Positions 52,807-61,976 of a stretch of 64,000 nucleotides of DNA are shown piece after piece. Location: the NCBI RefSeq assembly GCF_035610345.1, contig NZ_CP141213.1, forward strand, positions 62,001 to 126,000. Direction: 5' to 3'. The DNA comes from Sinorhizobium meliloti. GTDB taxonomy: Bacteria; Pseudomonadota; Alphaproteobacteria; Rhizobiales; Rhizobiaceae. The translations under genes were made by a program, and so were the position numbers. Position 1 is the stretch's first letter. Each line of letters starts with the position of its first letter. A model generated the notes under the pieces. It saw only the letters and a program-made list of their open reading frames with translations, was not told the origin of the DNA and ran no database searches.

Positions 52807-53877
52807 ATGACGAACGGCGGCAGGAAGAAGGCGACTATCTATGATCTTTCGGTGCTGTCCGGGAGCTCGCCCTCCACCGTCAGCGCGGTGCTGAACGGCA
52901 CGTGGCGCAAACGACGGATCAAGGAAAGCACCGCGGAGCTCATCCGGAACCTAGCTGAAACGCATCAGTACACTGCCAACCGGCAAGCACGGGGCTTGCG
53001 CAGCTCCCGCTCCGGCCTCGTCGGCCTGCTCCTGCCCGTGCACGACAACCGCTACTTTTCTTCGCTCGCCCAGACCTTCGAGGCGCATGTGCGCAGCAAA
53101 GGTCAATGTCCGATCGTCGTCAGTGCCAGCCGCGACCCGGAGGAGGAGCGCAGGACGGCTGAAACGCTGATCTCCTATTCCATCGACGAATTATTCATCT
53201 GCGGCGCGACCGATCCCGATGGCGTGCACGAGGTCTGCGAAGCGGCCGGCCTGAAGCATATCAATATCGATCTTCCCGGTACGAAAGTGCCGTCGGTGAT
53301 CAGCGACAATTTCGAAGGCGGCCGGCTGCTGACCGAGGCGATCATCCGCCACTTCCCCGCCGAGCGGCCGCTCGAGCCCGACGATCTCTACCTGTTCGGG
53401 GGCCGCGACGATCACGCCACACGCGAGCGCATACGCGGCTTCCGCGCCGTGAAGGAGGAGTTGCTGGGCGCCGACCCGGACGAATGCATATGGCCGACCG
53501 GTTACGCCGCCGACAACGCGCGAAAGGCCTTCGAAGCTTTCTACGAACAGCATGGAAAACTGCCACGCGGCTTCTTCGTCAACTCGTCGATAAATTTCGA
53601 GGGATTGCTGCGTTTCATGGCCGAGCATCCGCTCGAGAATTTCACGGATCTGGTCGTCGGATGCTACGACTACGACCCGTTCGCCTCCTTCCTCCCCTTC
53701 CCCGTCATCATGATCCGGCAGAATATCGAGGGAATGATCGCCAGGGCCTTCGAAGTGATCGAAGAACCGAGAGCATCCTTGCACATACACATGATCGAGC
53801 CGCAGCTCGTGCCGCCGAGAACGGCCTTGACCGGGCCGCTCGACGCGCTGATGGACAGCGAGATACCGCAGGAGTGA
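52807..53877 (+). CDS. LacI-family transcriptional regulator
   Basis: A 356-residue LacI-type repressor. The helix-turn-helix is 'ATIYDLSVLSGSSPSTVSAV' at residues 9-28, with hinge segment 'YTANRQARGLRSSRSGLVGL'. A sugar-binding type 1 periplasmic-like domain follows ('ISDNFEGGRLLTEAI', 'FGGRDDHATRERIRGFRAVK'). The start follows TGGAGGAAGTCAG and fits the family; the open frame upstream spans the operator. Divergent from the sugar ABC operon, it should repress it until the imported sugar or a phosphorylated intermediate binds. It ends 7 bp from the convergent ngg gene. Confidence 0.93.
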   Translation: MTNGGRKKATIYDLSVLSGSSPSTVSAVLNGTWRKRRIKESTAELIRNLAETHQYTANRQARGLRSSRSGLVGLLLPVHDNRYFSSLAQTFEAHVRSKGQCPIVVSASRDPEEERRTAETLISYSIDELFICGATDPDGVHEVCEAAGLKHINIDLPGTKVPSVISDNFEGGRLLTEAIIRHFPAERPLEPDDLYLFGGRDDHATRERIRGFRAVKEELLGADPDECIWPTGYAADNARKAFEAFYEQHGKLPRGFFVNSSINFEGLLRFMAEHPLENFTDLVVGCYDYDPFASFLPFPVIMIRQNIEGMIARAFEVIEEPRASLHIHMIEPQLVPPRTALTGPLDALMDSEIPQE

Positions 53878-53884
53878 CGGGCTG

Positions 53885-55672
53885 CTACACCGCCGTGCGG
53901 CTGCCGGGGAAAAGCAGCTCGATGAAGCTCGCCGCCGTCGGTTGCGGCTCGTGATTTGCCAGGCCGGGACGCTCGTTGGCCTCGATGAACACGTAGTCCG
54001 GTTCCGCCGGATCGCGGACCATCAGGTCGATGCCGACCACCGGGATATTGATTGCCCGCGCCGCGCTGCAGGCGGCCTCGACAAGATCAGGATGCACGAT
54101 CTCCGTCACATCATGGATCGACCCGCCCGCATGGAGGTTGGCGGCCTTACGAACCGTAATCTCCCGCCCTTCGTCCAGTATCGTTTCGAGATCGAGACCC
54201 TGCTCCGCAAGGCAGCGATCCGTCTCCGCGTCGAGTGGAATCCGGCTTTCGCCACCCGTAGCGGCCTCGCGGCGGCGCGACTGTTTCCCGATGAGGGACG
54301 CGATCTTGCTGCGGCCGTCGCCGATGACGCGCGGCGGCAAGCGAACCGCGGCGGCAACAAGCGTATAGTCGATGATCACGAGACGGAGGTCTTCTCCCTC
54401 AAAAAAGGCTTCCAGCAGTACCCGGTCGCAGACCTGACGGGCCGATGCGATTGCCTCCTCCAGCGCTTCCAACGTCGTGATGCCGACAGAGATGCCCCGG
54501 CCCTGCTCGCCGCGCGCCGGCTTGACCACCAGCTTGCCGTGTTTTTCGAGAAAAGCGCGAACTGCCTCGCGGTCCTCCCCCACTTCCATCTGGTCCGGCA
54601 CGACAAGTCCCGCCGTGGAGACCATGCGGCGCGTAATCGCCTTGTCGTCACAGATCGACATCGCGACCCCGGAAGTCAGTTCCGATAGGCTCTCGCGGCA
54701 ATGAATCGAGCGGCCGCCATGGGACAGGCGGAAGAACCCGCCTTCCGCGTCGGTGATCTCGACATGGATCCCGCGCCGCGTCGCCTCGTCGACGATGAGC
54801 CGCGCATAGGGATTGAGCGCATCGTAGGATTGATGCGGAATCGCGAAAAACTTCTCGTTGATCGCGTTCTTTCGCTTGATGGCGAAAAGCGGCATGCGGC
54901 GGAAGTTCAGCTTCTCATAAAGCCCGATCGCCAGCGTATTGTCGTGCATGACCGACAGGTCGACATAGGAAAGGCCGCGTGCCTGGAAATGCTCGGCAAG
55001 CTTGCGGACCAGATGTTCGCCGATGCCCGGCTGGCGCGCCTGCGGATGGACCGCCAGACACCACAGCGAAGCGCCGCGGTCCGGATCGTCGAACAGTCTC
55101 TGATGGTCGATCCCGGTGACCGTGCCGACGATTTCGCCCGTGGCGTCGTCCTGCGCCACGAAATAGGTCAGCGATCGGTCGTCCCGCTCGGAAGAGAAGA
55201 AATCGGATCGGATCTGGACCATGCCGCAGGCGGCATAGACCCGGTTGATGCCGTCTCCGTCAGCTTCCGACGCGAGCCTGCGGATCGTGATGCCTCGCGT
55301 GCGGCGGGTGTTTGCACGGTAGGTCCACAGGTCGAGCCGGTACGTGTGCGACGGGTCGAGGAAAATTTCCTGAGGCGCCCGTGACAGAAGCACGTGCGGG
55401 TCCCGTACGTAAAAGGCGATATCCCGGCTCGAGGGAGCCTCCTCGCGCAACTCGGACAAGAGCTTCTCGTCGTCGGAAAACGTCTGGGCGAACAGGAGCC
55501 TGCCCCAACCGCAGTCGAGCACGACATCCCGCTTCGCCCCTCCGGAGGCCCTCGACCCCTCGGCGTCGCGCCCCGGCTGGGTGTGCGTACGCAGCCGGTT
55601 CAAACGGTGCGTGACTGCCTTGGTGCCCTTGCTGCGTTGACGCGGCAATGCGATCTCGCGCGTCTTCTTCAT
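53885..55672 (-). CDS. ngg: N-acetylglutaminylglutamine synthetase (GNAT plus ATP-grasp)
   Basis: A 595-residue fusion. An N-terminal GNAT acetyltransferase domain (about residues 115-275) has the acetyl-CoA loop 'SLWCLAVHPQARQPGIGEHL'. The C-terminal ATP-grasp ligase (about 300-590) has 'KLVVKPARGEQGRGISVGIT' and the metal-site region 'VFIEANERPGLANHEPQ'. This architecture is that of Ngg, which acetylates glutamine and joins it to a second glutamine to form N-acetylglutaminylglutamine, precursor of the osmolyte NAGGN made in Sinorhizobium and Pseudomonas. It starts one base after the asnO stop, so the two are translationally coupled. Expected to respond to osmotic stress; no stress promoter is visible. 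Confidence 0.9.
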   Translation of the reverse strand: MKKTREIALPRQRSKGTKAVTHRLNRLRTHTQPGRDAEGSRASGGAKRDVVLDCGWGRLLFAQTFSDDEKLLSELREEAPSSRDIAFYVRDPHVLLSRAPQEIFLDPSHTYRLDLWTYRANTRRTRGITIRRLASEADGDGINRVYAACGMVQIRSDFFSSERDDRSLTYFVAQDDATGEIVGTVTGIDHQRLFDDPDRGASLWCLAVHPQARQPGIGEHLVRKLAEHFQARGLSYVDLSVMHDNTLAIGLYEKLNFRRMPLFAIKRKNAINEKFFAIPHQSYDALNPYARLIVDEATRRGIHVEITDAEGGFFRLSHGGRSIHCRESLSELTSGVAMSICDDKAITRRMVSTAGLVVPDQMEVGEDREAVRAFLEKHGKLVVKPARGEQGRGISVGITTLEALEEAIASARQVCDRVLLEAFFEGEDLRLVIIDYTLVAAAVRLPPRVIGDGRSKIASLIGKQSRRREAATGGESRIPLDAETDRCLAEQGLDLETILDEGREITVRKAANLHAGGSIHDVTEIVHPDLVEAACSAARAINIPVVGIDLMVRDPAEPDYVFIEANERPGLANHEPQPTAASFIELLFPGSRTAV

Positions 55673-55673
55673 G

Positions 55674-57449
55674 CTACACCCCCTGCGCTTCAAGCCACAT
55701 TTCAAGCAGTCCGACCTGCCACAGCTCGGAGCCGCGTAGCGGCGTGATGTGATCCGACGGCGCTTCGAACAGGCGGTCGAGATAAGCTTCTTTGAAGATG
55801 CCCCGCTCACGCGCCTTCTGAGAGCGCAAGGTGTCGCGGATCAGGTCGAGATACGGACCGGCGATATATTTGAGCTGCGGCACGGGGAAATAGCCCTTCT
55901 TGCGATCAATGACCTCGCTCGGAATGATCCGGCGCGCCACGTCCTTCAGAATGCCCTTGCCGCCGTCGCGCAGCTTTTCCTCCGGCGGCATGCGGGCGGC
56001 AAGTTCCACCAGCTCGTGGTCGAGGAAAGGCACGCGCGCTTCCAGGCCCCAAGCCATGGTCATATTGTCGACGCGCTTCACGGGATCGTCGACGAGCATG
56101 ACGTTGCTGTCGAGGCGGAGCGCCTGATCGACGGGCGTATCGGCGCCCTCGCGCAGGAGATGCTCGTTCAGCAGGTCGCCGCTCACGTCGTGGTCGGCAA
56201 TCCAGGAATCCGACAACTGGGTGGCCAGGATCGCGTGGGAACGGTCGCGGAAGGCCTTGCCGTAATCCGCCACGACGTCGTTGGAGTTCATCAGCGGCGG
56301 GTACCAGTGGTAACCGCCGAAGACCTCGTCCGCACCCTGTCCAGACTGTACGACCTTGACGTGCTTCGAAACTTCCTTCGAGAGCAGATAGAAGCCGACA
56401 TTGTCATAGGAGACCATCGGCTCGGACATTGCGGCGATGGTCCCGGGCAAGGCCCCCATCAGATCGGCGGACGGGACGAATATCTTGCGATGATCCGTAC
56501 CGAAGTGGCCGGAGATCAGGTCCGAATAGACGAATTCGTCGCCCTTTTCGCCGTTCGCCTCCTCGAAGCCGACGGAAAAGCTCATGAGGCCGCGCTGGCC
56601 CGCTTCCGCGAGCAGCCCGACGATCAGGCTGGAATCGACGCCGCCGGAAAGAAGCACGCCGACCGGCACGTCGGCGATCATGCGTCGCTTCACGGCAATG
56701 CGCAGCGCGTCCAAAAGCTGCTCCTGCCATTCCTCGCGCCTAATGGCTGCGTCGCCTGCCTGGCGGCGATAGGGCGGATCCCAATAGCGCCGGTCCTTGA
56801 AGCTCCCGTCGCGCTGATAGACGCGAAGGGTCGCTGGCGGCAGCTTGCGCACGCCGTTCAGGATCGTGCGCGGCGGCGGCACGACCGCATGGAAGGTCAT
56901 GTAATTGTGGAGCGCAGCCACGTCGATCGAGGTGTCGACGCCACCCGCCTTGACGAGCGCGGGCAAGGCGGAAGCGAAGCGCAAGGCGCCTTGGGCTTCG
57001 GCGATATAGAGCGGCTTGATGCCGAAACGGTCGCGCGCCATGACGACACGTCCGCTATCACGCTCGTGAATGACGAAGGCGAACATGCCATGGAAGCGCG
57101 AGACGCATTCCTCGCCCCATGCATGCCACGCCTTCAGGATGACCTCGGTATCGCCGGACGAGAAGAATCTGTAACCCTTCTCTTCAAGCGCCGACCTCAG
57201 TTCGCGGAAATTGTAGATGCAGCCGTTGAAGACGAGCGAAAGGCCGAGGTCAGGATCGACCATGGGCTGCTGCGACTTGTCGGAGAGGTCGAGGATACGC
57301 AATCGCCGATGTCCCAGCCCGACATTCCCGCGCACCACCACGCCCGACGCATCCGGCCCGCGAGGGGCAAGGACGTCCGCCATGATCGAGACTGCCGTAA
57401 CCGACGGCGAACCGCCATCGAACCTGACTTCTCCACAAATTCCACACAT
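55674..57449 (-). CDS. asnO: N-acetylglutaminylglutamine amidotransferase (asparagine synthetase-like)
   Basis: A 591-residue class II glutamine amidotransferase. Cys2 in 'MCGICGEVRF' is the nucleophile of the glutaminase domain (residues 2-210). A synthetase domain follows, with the pyrophosphate loop 'VGVLLSGGVDSSLIVG' near residue 260 and 'VVQSGQGADEVFGGYHWY' near 365. Next to ngg, this is the AsnO that amidates N-acetylglutaminylglutamine to NAGGN rather than making asparagine. The start is forced by the need for an exposed Cys2. A 32-bp palindrome lies 41 bp upstream. The peptidase gene that accompanies this pair in some species is absent within the window. Confidence 0.9.
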   Translation of the reverse strand: MCGICGEVRFDGGSPSVTAVSIMADVLAPRGPDASGVVVRGNVGLGHRRLRILDLSDKSQQPMVDPDLGLSLVFNGCIYNFRELRSALEEKGYRFFSSGDTEVILKAWHAWGEECVSRFHGMFAFVIHERDSGRVVMARDRFGIKPLYIAEAQGALRFASALPALVKAGGVDTSIDVAALHNYMTFHAVVPPPRTILNGVRKLPPATLRVYQRDGSFKDRRYWDPPYRRQAGDAAIRREEWQEQLLDALRIAVKRRMIADVPVGVLLSGGVDSSLIVGLLAEAGQRGLMSFSVGFEEANGEKGDEFVYSDLISGHFGTDHRKIFVPSADLMGALPGTIAAMSEPMVSYDNVGFYLLSKEVSKHVKVVQSGQGADEVFGGYHWYPPLMNSNDVVADYGKAFRDRSHAILATQLSDSWIADHDVSGDLLNEHLLREGADTPVDQALRLDSNVMLVDDPVKRVDNMTMAWGLEARVPFLDHELVELAARMPPEEKLRDGGKGILKDVARRIIPSEVIDRKKGYFPVPQLKYIAGPYLDLIRDTLRSQKARERGIFKEAYLDRLFEAPSDHITPLRGSELWQVGLLEMWLEAQGV

Positions 57450-57489
57450 GAACCGGGTCGAAACCTCCATTGTTGATACAAGACGCGAG

Positions 57490-57521
57490 GTCAGGGCCGC
57501 GGATCGATCCGCGGCCCTGAC
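57490..57521. repeat. 32-bp perfect palindrome between GntR and asnO genes
   Basis: The half-site GTCAGGGCCGCGGATC is followed immediately by its exact reverse complement. It lies in the 123-bp gap between the end of the GntR gene and the start of asnO. It could end GntR transcription as a long hairpin, though no T-run follows on either strand, or it could be a protein-binding site controlling asnO-ngg. Confidence 0.7.
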
Positions 57522-57572
57522 GTCGCTATGAAAACCCAATGCCCCACCGAGCCGACAGTTCCGCCATGGGCG

Positions 57573-58355
57573 TCACTTGGTCGCGGCTGCACGTTCGAGC
57601 ATGTAGCTTTCGGCGAAAGCCATATGCTCGGCGGCGATCGCGCGCGCATCCTCCGACCGCCCGTCCTTAAGGGCGGCCATGAGCCGATACTGGAAGGACA
57701 AGCCCGTTTCGCGCGAAAGCGACGTCGGGTCGGCATAGATCGCCCGTGCGGCCGGGAGTTCGCGCAGCAGATTGTGCATTAGGCCGCAGACGAAGCCGAG
57801 AAGCGGATTCGGGCAGAGTTGCGCCAGCATCGAATGAAAATCGAGCTCGGCGACGCGCTGACGATACTGCTCGTCCAGATCGGCGGGGGGATGATCGTAA
57901 ATGCGGATCGTATTTTCGAGGGCGATGAGTTCCTCCCGCGTCACCCTGCCGGCAACGAGCGCCGCCACCTCCGGCTCCAGCATCTTGCGCATGGCGTATA
58001 TGTCGGAAATGCTCGGCTGATCGAAAAAGAAATGTGTCGACAGAAGCTCCATGGCGTGCCGCGCCGACGGCTTGGCGACGAATGCGCCGCCTCCCGGACC
58101 GCTGCGCGTGAAGACGAGGCCCTGCGTCTCCAGCGCTTTCATCGCCTCGCGTACGGTCCCCTTGGCCGCCTTGAAGGTGTCGATCAGGTCGCGCTCCTGC
58201 GGAAGCCGGTCCCCCGGCCCCAATCCTTCCAGGCGGATGTAATCCTTGATCCGATCGGCGATCGCCTCAGGTCTGCGCTTCGTGCGCTCGGCCGGGACGA
58301 AGAGACGCTGGCCGTCTCCACCGGTTTCCTTTTTCTTTTCGATGACCACTGGCAT
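57573..58355 (-). CDS. GntR-family regulator, FCD subfamily
   Basis: A 260-residue GntR/FCD regulator. A 30-residue basic N-terminal extension comes before the winged helix-turn-helix ('GPGDRLPQERDLIDTFKAAK', 'GTVREAMKALETQGLVFTRS'). The FCD helical domain follows ('ISDIYAMRKMLEPEVAALVA') with possible metal-binding Asp/His residues. It starts 6 bp after the DppF-type ATPase gene, so it is probably the last gene of the peptide importer operon and regulates it. Its position between the importer and asnO-ngg makes it a candidate link between the two units. It is distinct from the GntR protein of the catabolic island. Confidence 0.9.
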   Translation of the reverse strand: MPVVIEKKKETGGDGQRLFVPAERTKRRPEAIADRIKDYIRLEGLGPGDRLPQERDLIDTFKAAKGTVREAMKALETQGLVFTRSGPGGGAFVAKPSARHAMELLSTHFFFDQPSISDIYAMRKMLEPEVAALVAGRVTREELIALENTIRIYDHPPADLDEQYRQRVAELDFHSMLAQLCPNPLLGFVCGLMHNLLRELPAARAIYADPTSLSRETGLSFQYRLMAALKDGRSEDARAIAAEHMAFAESYMLERAAATK

Positions 58356-58361
58356 GAACCG

Positions 58362-59159
58362 TCACTCTTTCCTGATGCGGGGCGCGCTGGCGACAAGCTG
58401 TCGTGTATAGGCGTGCTCAGGGTCGGTAAAAAGGCGGGTGGCCGGTGCGGTCTCGACCACCTCGCCGAAATACATCACCGCCACCCGATCGGAGATCGCC
58501 TCGACCACCGCCAGATCGTGGCTGATGAACAGATAGGAGAGACCGAAGCGTTGCTTAAGATCGCGCAGCAGAAGCAGGACCTGCGCCTGGATGGACACGT
58601 CGAGCGCGCTCACCGGCTCGTCGAGCACGATGATCTCGGCCTCCGTCGCCAGCGCCCGGGCGATCGCGATCCGCTGTGCCTGTCCGCCGGAAAACTCGTG
58701 CGGGTAGCGCGAGAGCGTATCCTCCGGCATCTGCACCGCGTGAAGCAGTTCCTGCATCCGGGCGCGACGGCGGGGGGCTTCGTAGCCGCACAAAAGCTTC
58801 AGCGGCGTCTCCAGGATCTCCTGAATCGTCTTCCGCGGGTTCAGCGAAGCGACCGGATCCTGGAAGACATATTGGATCGTCTTGCCGAAGGCCCTCGGGC
58901 CGGATCGCCGCAGCGCCGCCGCATCCCTGCCTGCGATCAGCATGCTGCCGGATGTCGGCTCCTCGAGGCCGACGAGCATGCGCGCAAGCGTGCTCTTGCC
59001 GGACCCGCTTTCGCCGACGACGGCGAGCGTCTCGCCCCGCGCGACATCCAGCGACACCGCCTTCACCGCCTTTGTCTCATGCTTCGCCTTCCCGAAAAGG
59101 CTGCGGCCTCCGCCGAAGGTCTTGGAAAGGTCCCGAACCTGAATGGCAGCACCCGTCAT
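58362..59159 (-). CDS. Peptide/opine ABC transporter ATP-binding protein (DppF type)
   Basis: A 265-residue ATPase of the oligopeptide class. It has Walker A 'GESGSGKSTLARMLVG' near residue 55, signature 'FSGGQAQRIAIARALATEAE' near 150, Walker B 'IIVLDEPVSALDVSIQAQVL' and H-loop 'YLFISHDLAVVEAISDRVAV'. The C-terminal 'YTRQLVASAPRIRKE' is the usual DppF/OppF tail. Its start overlaps the preceding permease-ATPase fusion (ATGA). It pairs with the ATPase domain of that fusion to energise import. Confidence 0.93.
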   Translation of the reverse strand: MTGAAIQVRDLSKTFGGGRSLFGKAKHETKAVKAVSLDVARGETLAVVGESGSGKSTLARMLVGLEEPTSGSMLIAGRDAAALRRSGPRAFGKTIQYVFQDPVASLNPRKTIQEILETPLKLLCGYEAPRRRARMQELLHAVQMPEDTLSRYPHEFSGGQAQRIAIARALATEAEIIVLDEPVSALDVSIQAQVLLLLRDLKQRFGLSYLFISHDLAVVEAISDRVAVMYFGEVVETAPATRLFTDPEHAYTRQLVASAPRIRKE

Positions 59160-60955
59160 TGCGCCACCTCCTTGCTGCCGGCAAAAAGTTCGCCGACACG
59201 ATCCAGGAAACGCTCGCCCGTTCCGAGCTCGGGCACGCAGGCGATCAGCCGCTTCGTATAGGCATGCTGCGGATTGTCGAGTACCTCCCGGGTTTTACCG
59301 GTTTCGACGATTTCGCCATCCTTCATCACGGCCACGCGGTCGCAGAATTCCGAAACGATGCCGAAGTCGTGGGTGATGAACAGCAGCGCCATGCCCTGCT
59401 CGCGCTGAAGATCGCGCAGGAGCTCCAGAATGCGGGCCTGAACGGTCACGTCCAGCGCGGTCGTCGGCTCGTCCGCAATGATGATCTCCGGATCGTTGGC
59501 GAGCGCCATGGCGATGCCGACTCGCTGACGCTGACCGCCGGAAAGCTGGTGAGGATAATGCGCTGACCGCTCGCGAGCGTCCGGGATTCCCACTTTTTCC
59601 AGGAGCGCGACGGCTTTTTCCCGCCGCTCGGCCGCCCTGACCGGCTGATGCGCTGCGATCGCCTCCTCCACCTGCCGCCCGACAGGATACATCGGATGCA
59701 GCGTCGTGAGCGGGTCCTGGAACACGTAGGCGACCCGGCTGCCGCGGTTCGCGATCAGCCTGGTTTCAGGCATGGAAAGCACATCGTCGTCTCCGAGATA
59801 GATCGCACCGTTGCGGATCACACCCGGCGGCGAAGCCACGAGCCCCATGACGGACAAGGCGGTGACGCTCTTGCCCGAGCCGCTCTCGCCGATAAGCCCG
59901 AGGCATTCACCGGGCTTCACATGCAGCGAGACGTCTCGAACTGCGGGGATTATCTCCTTTCCCCGCCGAAAACCGGTTTCGAGCTTCTGGATCGCGAGGG
60001 AAGCACCTTCCGCCGTGTTTGCCGGCGCGGCGCGGCCGGGGGCAACTTCGGTCACCGGCCCCGGCCGCGCAAGAGCGCCGGAGCGAAGCCGCGGGTCCAA
60101 CACGTCGCGGATCCCATCACCTAAAACGTTCAGGCTGATGACGATCAGGAAAATCATCACGCCCGGCACGATCGAGACATGCGGAGCCGTGAAGAGCTGC
60201 GCTCGGCCCTCTCCCAGCATGGAGCCGAGATCGGCCTGCGGCGGCTGCGCGCCGAGGCCGAGGAAGCTGAGCCCGGCCGTCTCGAGGATCATCCAGCCTG
60301 CCGTCGTCGACATGGTGATGACGATGACGGGCATGACGTTGGGCAGAACCTCGGTGAGAATGATCGACAGATGTCCCTTGCCGGAGAGCCGCGCCGCGTC
60401 GACGAATTCGCGATGGGCGTAGCCGAGCGTCACGCCGCGCACATTCCGGGCGAAGAACGGGATATTTACGAGAGCGATCGCATAAAGCGCGTTCATCAGT
60501 CCGGGCCCGAGGGCGGCGACGATCGCGAGCGCCAGCAGGATGTATGGAAAAGCCATCAGCATGTCGATGCCGCGCATCATCGCATTGTCGGTGCGCCCGC
60601 CGGCGTAACCGGCAACGATGCCGATGGCCGATCCAATCCCGGCGGCAATGAGGGTCGCGGCGAAACCGACTGCGATCGAGACCCGCGTGCCCCAAAGCAG
60701 GCGGCTCAGAATGTCCCGGCCGAGGTGATCCGTGCCGAGAAGATGCCCGGCGGTCAGCACAGGCTTCAACCGGTCGGCGGGTGCCGTCGCATCCGGGTCG
60801 GGCAGCGGGAGGACCGGGACCAGAACGATCAGCAACAGGATCAGTCCGAGCAGCACGAGCCCCGCCGCTGCGAGCCGGTTGTTGAGCAACAGGTGCCAGG
60901 AGGTGATCCGTGCCGACCCGCTCGGCGGAGCCGGCGATGCTACCAGCGCGCTCAT
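59156..60955 (-). CDS. Fused peptide ABC permease-ATPase (DppC-DppD)
   Basis: A 599-residue fusion. Residues 1-295 form a DppC-type permease ('HLLGTDHLGRDILSRLLWGT' near residue 70, coupling loop 'EFVDAARLSGKGHLSIILTE' near 190, 'SLNVLGDGIRDVLDPRLR'). After a linker rich in Ala and Pro, residues 325-585 form a DppD-type ATPase. Its Walker A is 'GESGSGKSVTALSVMG', the signature 'LSGGQRQRVGIAMALANDPE', and 'IIIADEPTTALDVTVQARIL' follows. In most systems these are separate genes. The start is fixed by the ATGA overlap with the DppB-type gene. All motifs are intact, so this is a working fusion and not an assembly artefact by appearance. Confidence 0.92.
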   Translation of the reverse strand: MSALVASPAPPSGSARITSWHLLLNNRLAAAGLVLLGLILLLIVLVPVLPLPDPDATAPADRLKPVLTAGHLLGTDHLGRDILSRLLWGTRVSIAVGFAATLIAAGIGSAIGIVAGYAGGRTDNAMMRGIDMLMAFPYILLALAIVAALGPGLMNALYAIALVNIPFFARNVRGVTLGYAHREFVDAARLSGKGHLSIILTEVLPNVMPVIVITMSTTAGWMILETAGLSFLGLGAQPPQADLGSMLGEGRAQLFTAPHVSIVPGVMIFLIVISLNVLGDGIRDVLDPRLRSGALARPGPVTEVAPGRAAPANTAEGASLAIQKLETGFRRGKEIIPAVRDVSLHVKPGECLGLIGESGSGKSVTALSVMGLVASPPGVIRNGAIYLGDDDVLSMPETRLIANRGSRVAYVFQDPLTTLHPMYPVGRQVEEAIAAHQPVRAAERREKAVALLEKVGIPDARERSAHYPHQLSGGQRQRVGIAMALANDPEIIIADEPTTALDVTVQARILELLRDLQREQGMALLFITHDFGIVSEFCDRVAVMKDGEIVETGKTREVLDNPQHAYTKRLIACVPELGTGERFLDRVGELFAGSKEVAQ

Positions 60956-61899
60956 GTACGAATCCTCGGATCGAGCATGGACTGGACGATGTCGGCGAGA
61001 AGGTTGAACAGCACGTAGCTCGCCGCAACGATCAGCACGCCGCCCTGCACCAGCAGGATATCGCGCGTCGAAATCGCCTTCACGAGCATCGCGCCTATGC
61101 CGGGCCACTGGAACACCGTCTCGACATAGACGGCGCCGCCCAGCACGAAGCCCGCCTGGATGCCGATCGCGGGAACGACGCTGACCAGCGCCGCGCGAAA
61201 GGCATGGGCGTAGATCACACGCCGCTCGGGCAGCCCCTTGGCGCGGGCCGTGCGCACATAGTCCTGCCTCAGGACCTCCAGCATCGCTCCACGCGTCAGC
61301 CTCGCTATGACGCCGGCGGCAACGACGGCGAGCGTGGCCGCCGGCAAGATCAGATGGAGCAGAAGATCCTTGAGGTCACCCCCGCCGTAGACGGCGTACA
61401 TGCCGGAGGCCGGCAGGATGCGCCAATGAACGGCGAAGAGATAGATGAGCAGCAGCCCGAGCCAGAAGGACGGCGTGGAGATGCCGGCCAGTACGAAGAA
61501 GGTGATGATGCGGTCGGCCCAGCCGAACTGGCGTACGGCTGAAATCACACCCGCGAAAAGCCCGATCACCGAGCACAGGACCAGCGATACGCCGGCCAGC
61601 ACCAGCGTGGCCTGAAACCGTTCCAGCACCTCGTCGAGCACGGGGCGGTTCAGCGCGAAGGACCGGCCGAAGTCGCCCTGCAGCACGTTGCCGATCCAGA
61701 TCGCGTATTGCTGCACCAGCGGTTTGTCGAGCCCGAGGTCACGATTGATGCGCTCGACGTTTTCCGGCGTCGCATAGGAGCCGAGAATGGCCGTCGCCGT
61801 GTCGCCAGGGATCAGAGCCATGACGAGAAAGACGATGATGGAAAGCCCGAACAGGACGGGCACCACGGCAACAAGCCGCTTCAGGACAAAGGCCTGCAT
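60952..61899 (-). CDS. Peptide/opine ABC transporter permease (DppB type)
   Basis: A 315-residue permease of the dipeptide class. It begins 'MQAFVLKRLVAVVPVLFGLS' and has 'GLDKPLVQQYAIWIGNVLQG' then 'DFGRSFALNRPVLDEVLERF' near residue 75. The coupling loop 'VLRQDYVRTARAKGLPERRV' is near 215 and 'VYVETVFQWPGIGAMLVKAI' near 260. Six helices are predicted. The ATG follows CCAGGAGGGTTATCC. It lies 77 bp after the binding-protein gene and overlaps the permease-ATPase fusion, with which it forms the channel. Confidence 0.93.
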   Translation of the reverse strand: MQAFVLKRLVAVVPVLFGLSIIVFLVMALIPGDTATAILGSYATPENVERINRDLGLDKPLVQQYAIWIGNVLQGDFGRSFALNRPVLDEVLERFQATLVLAGVSLVLCSVIGLFAGVISAVRQFGWADRIITFFVLAGISTPSFWLGLLLIYLFAVHWRILPASGMYAVYGGGDLKDLLLHLILPAATLAVVAAGVIARLTRGAMLEVLRQDYVRTARAKGLPERRVIYAHAFRAALVSVVPAIGIQAGFVLGGAVYVETVFQWPGIGAMLVKAISTRDILLVQGGVLIVAASYVLFNLLADIVQSMLDPRIRT

Positions 61900-61976
61900 G
61901 GATAACCCTCCTGGGAGGTCTGTGTTGGTCGCCACCGGCAGAACGAACATGCCGGTGGCCGTTCCGGGTGCGCGAT

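Noticed and set aside
55749..57476. 575-residue plus-strand open frame
   Set aside because: Exactly antisense to asnO, with composition rich in Arg, His and Asp and no recognisable domain.
57819..59261. 480-residue plus-strand open frame
   Set aside because: Antisense to the GntR and DppF-type genes, which have complete motifs on the other strand.
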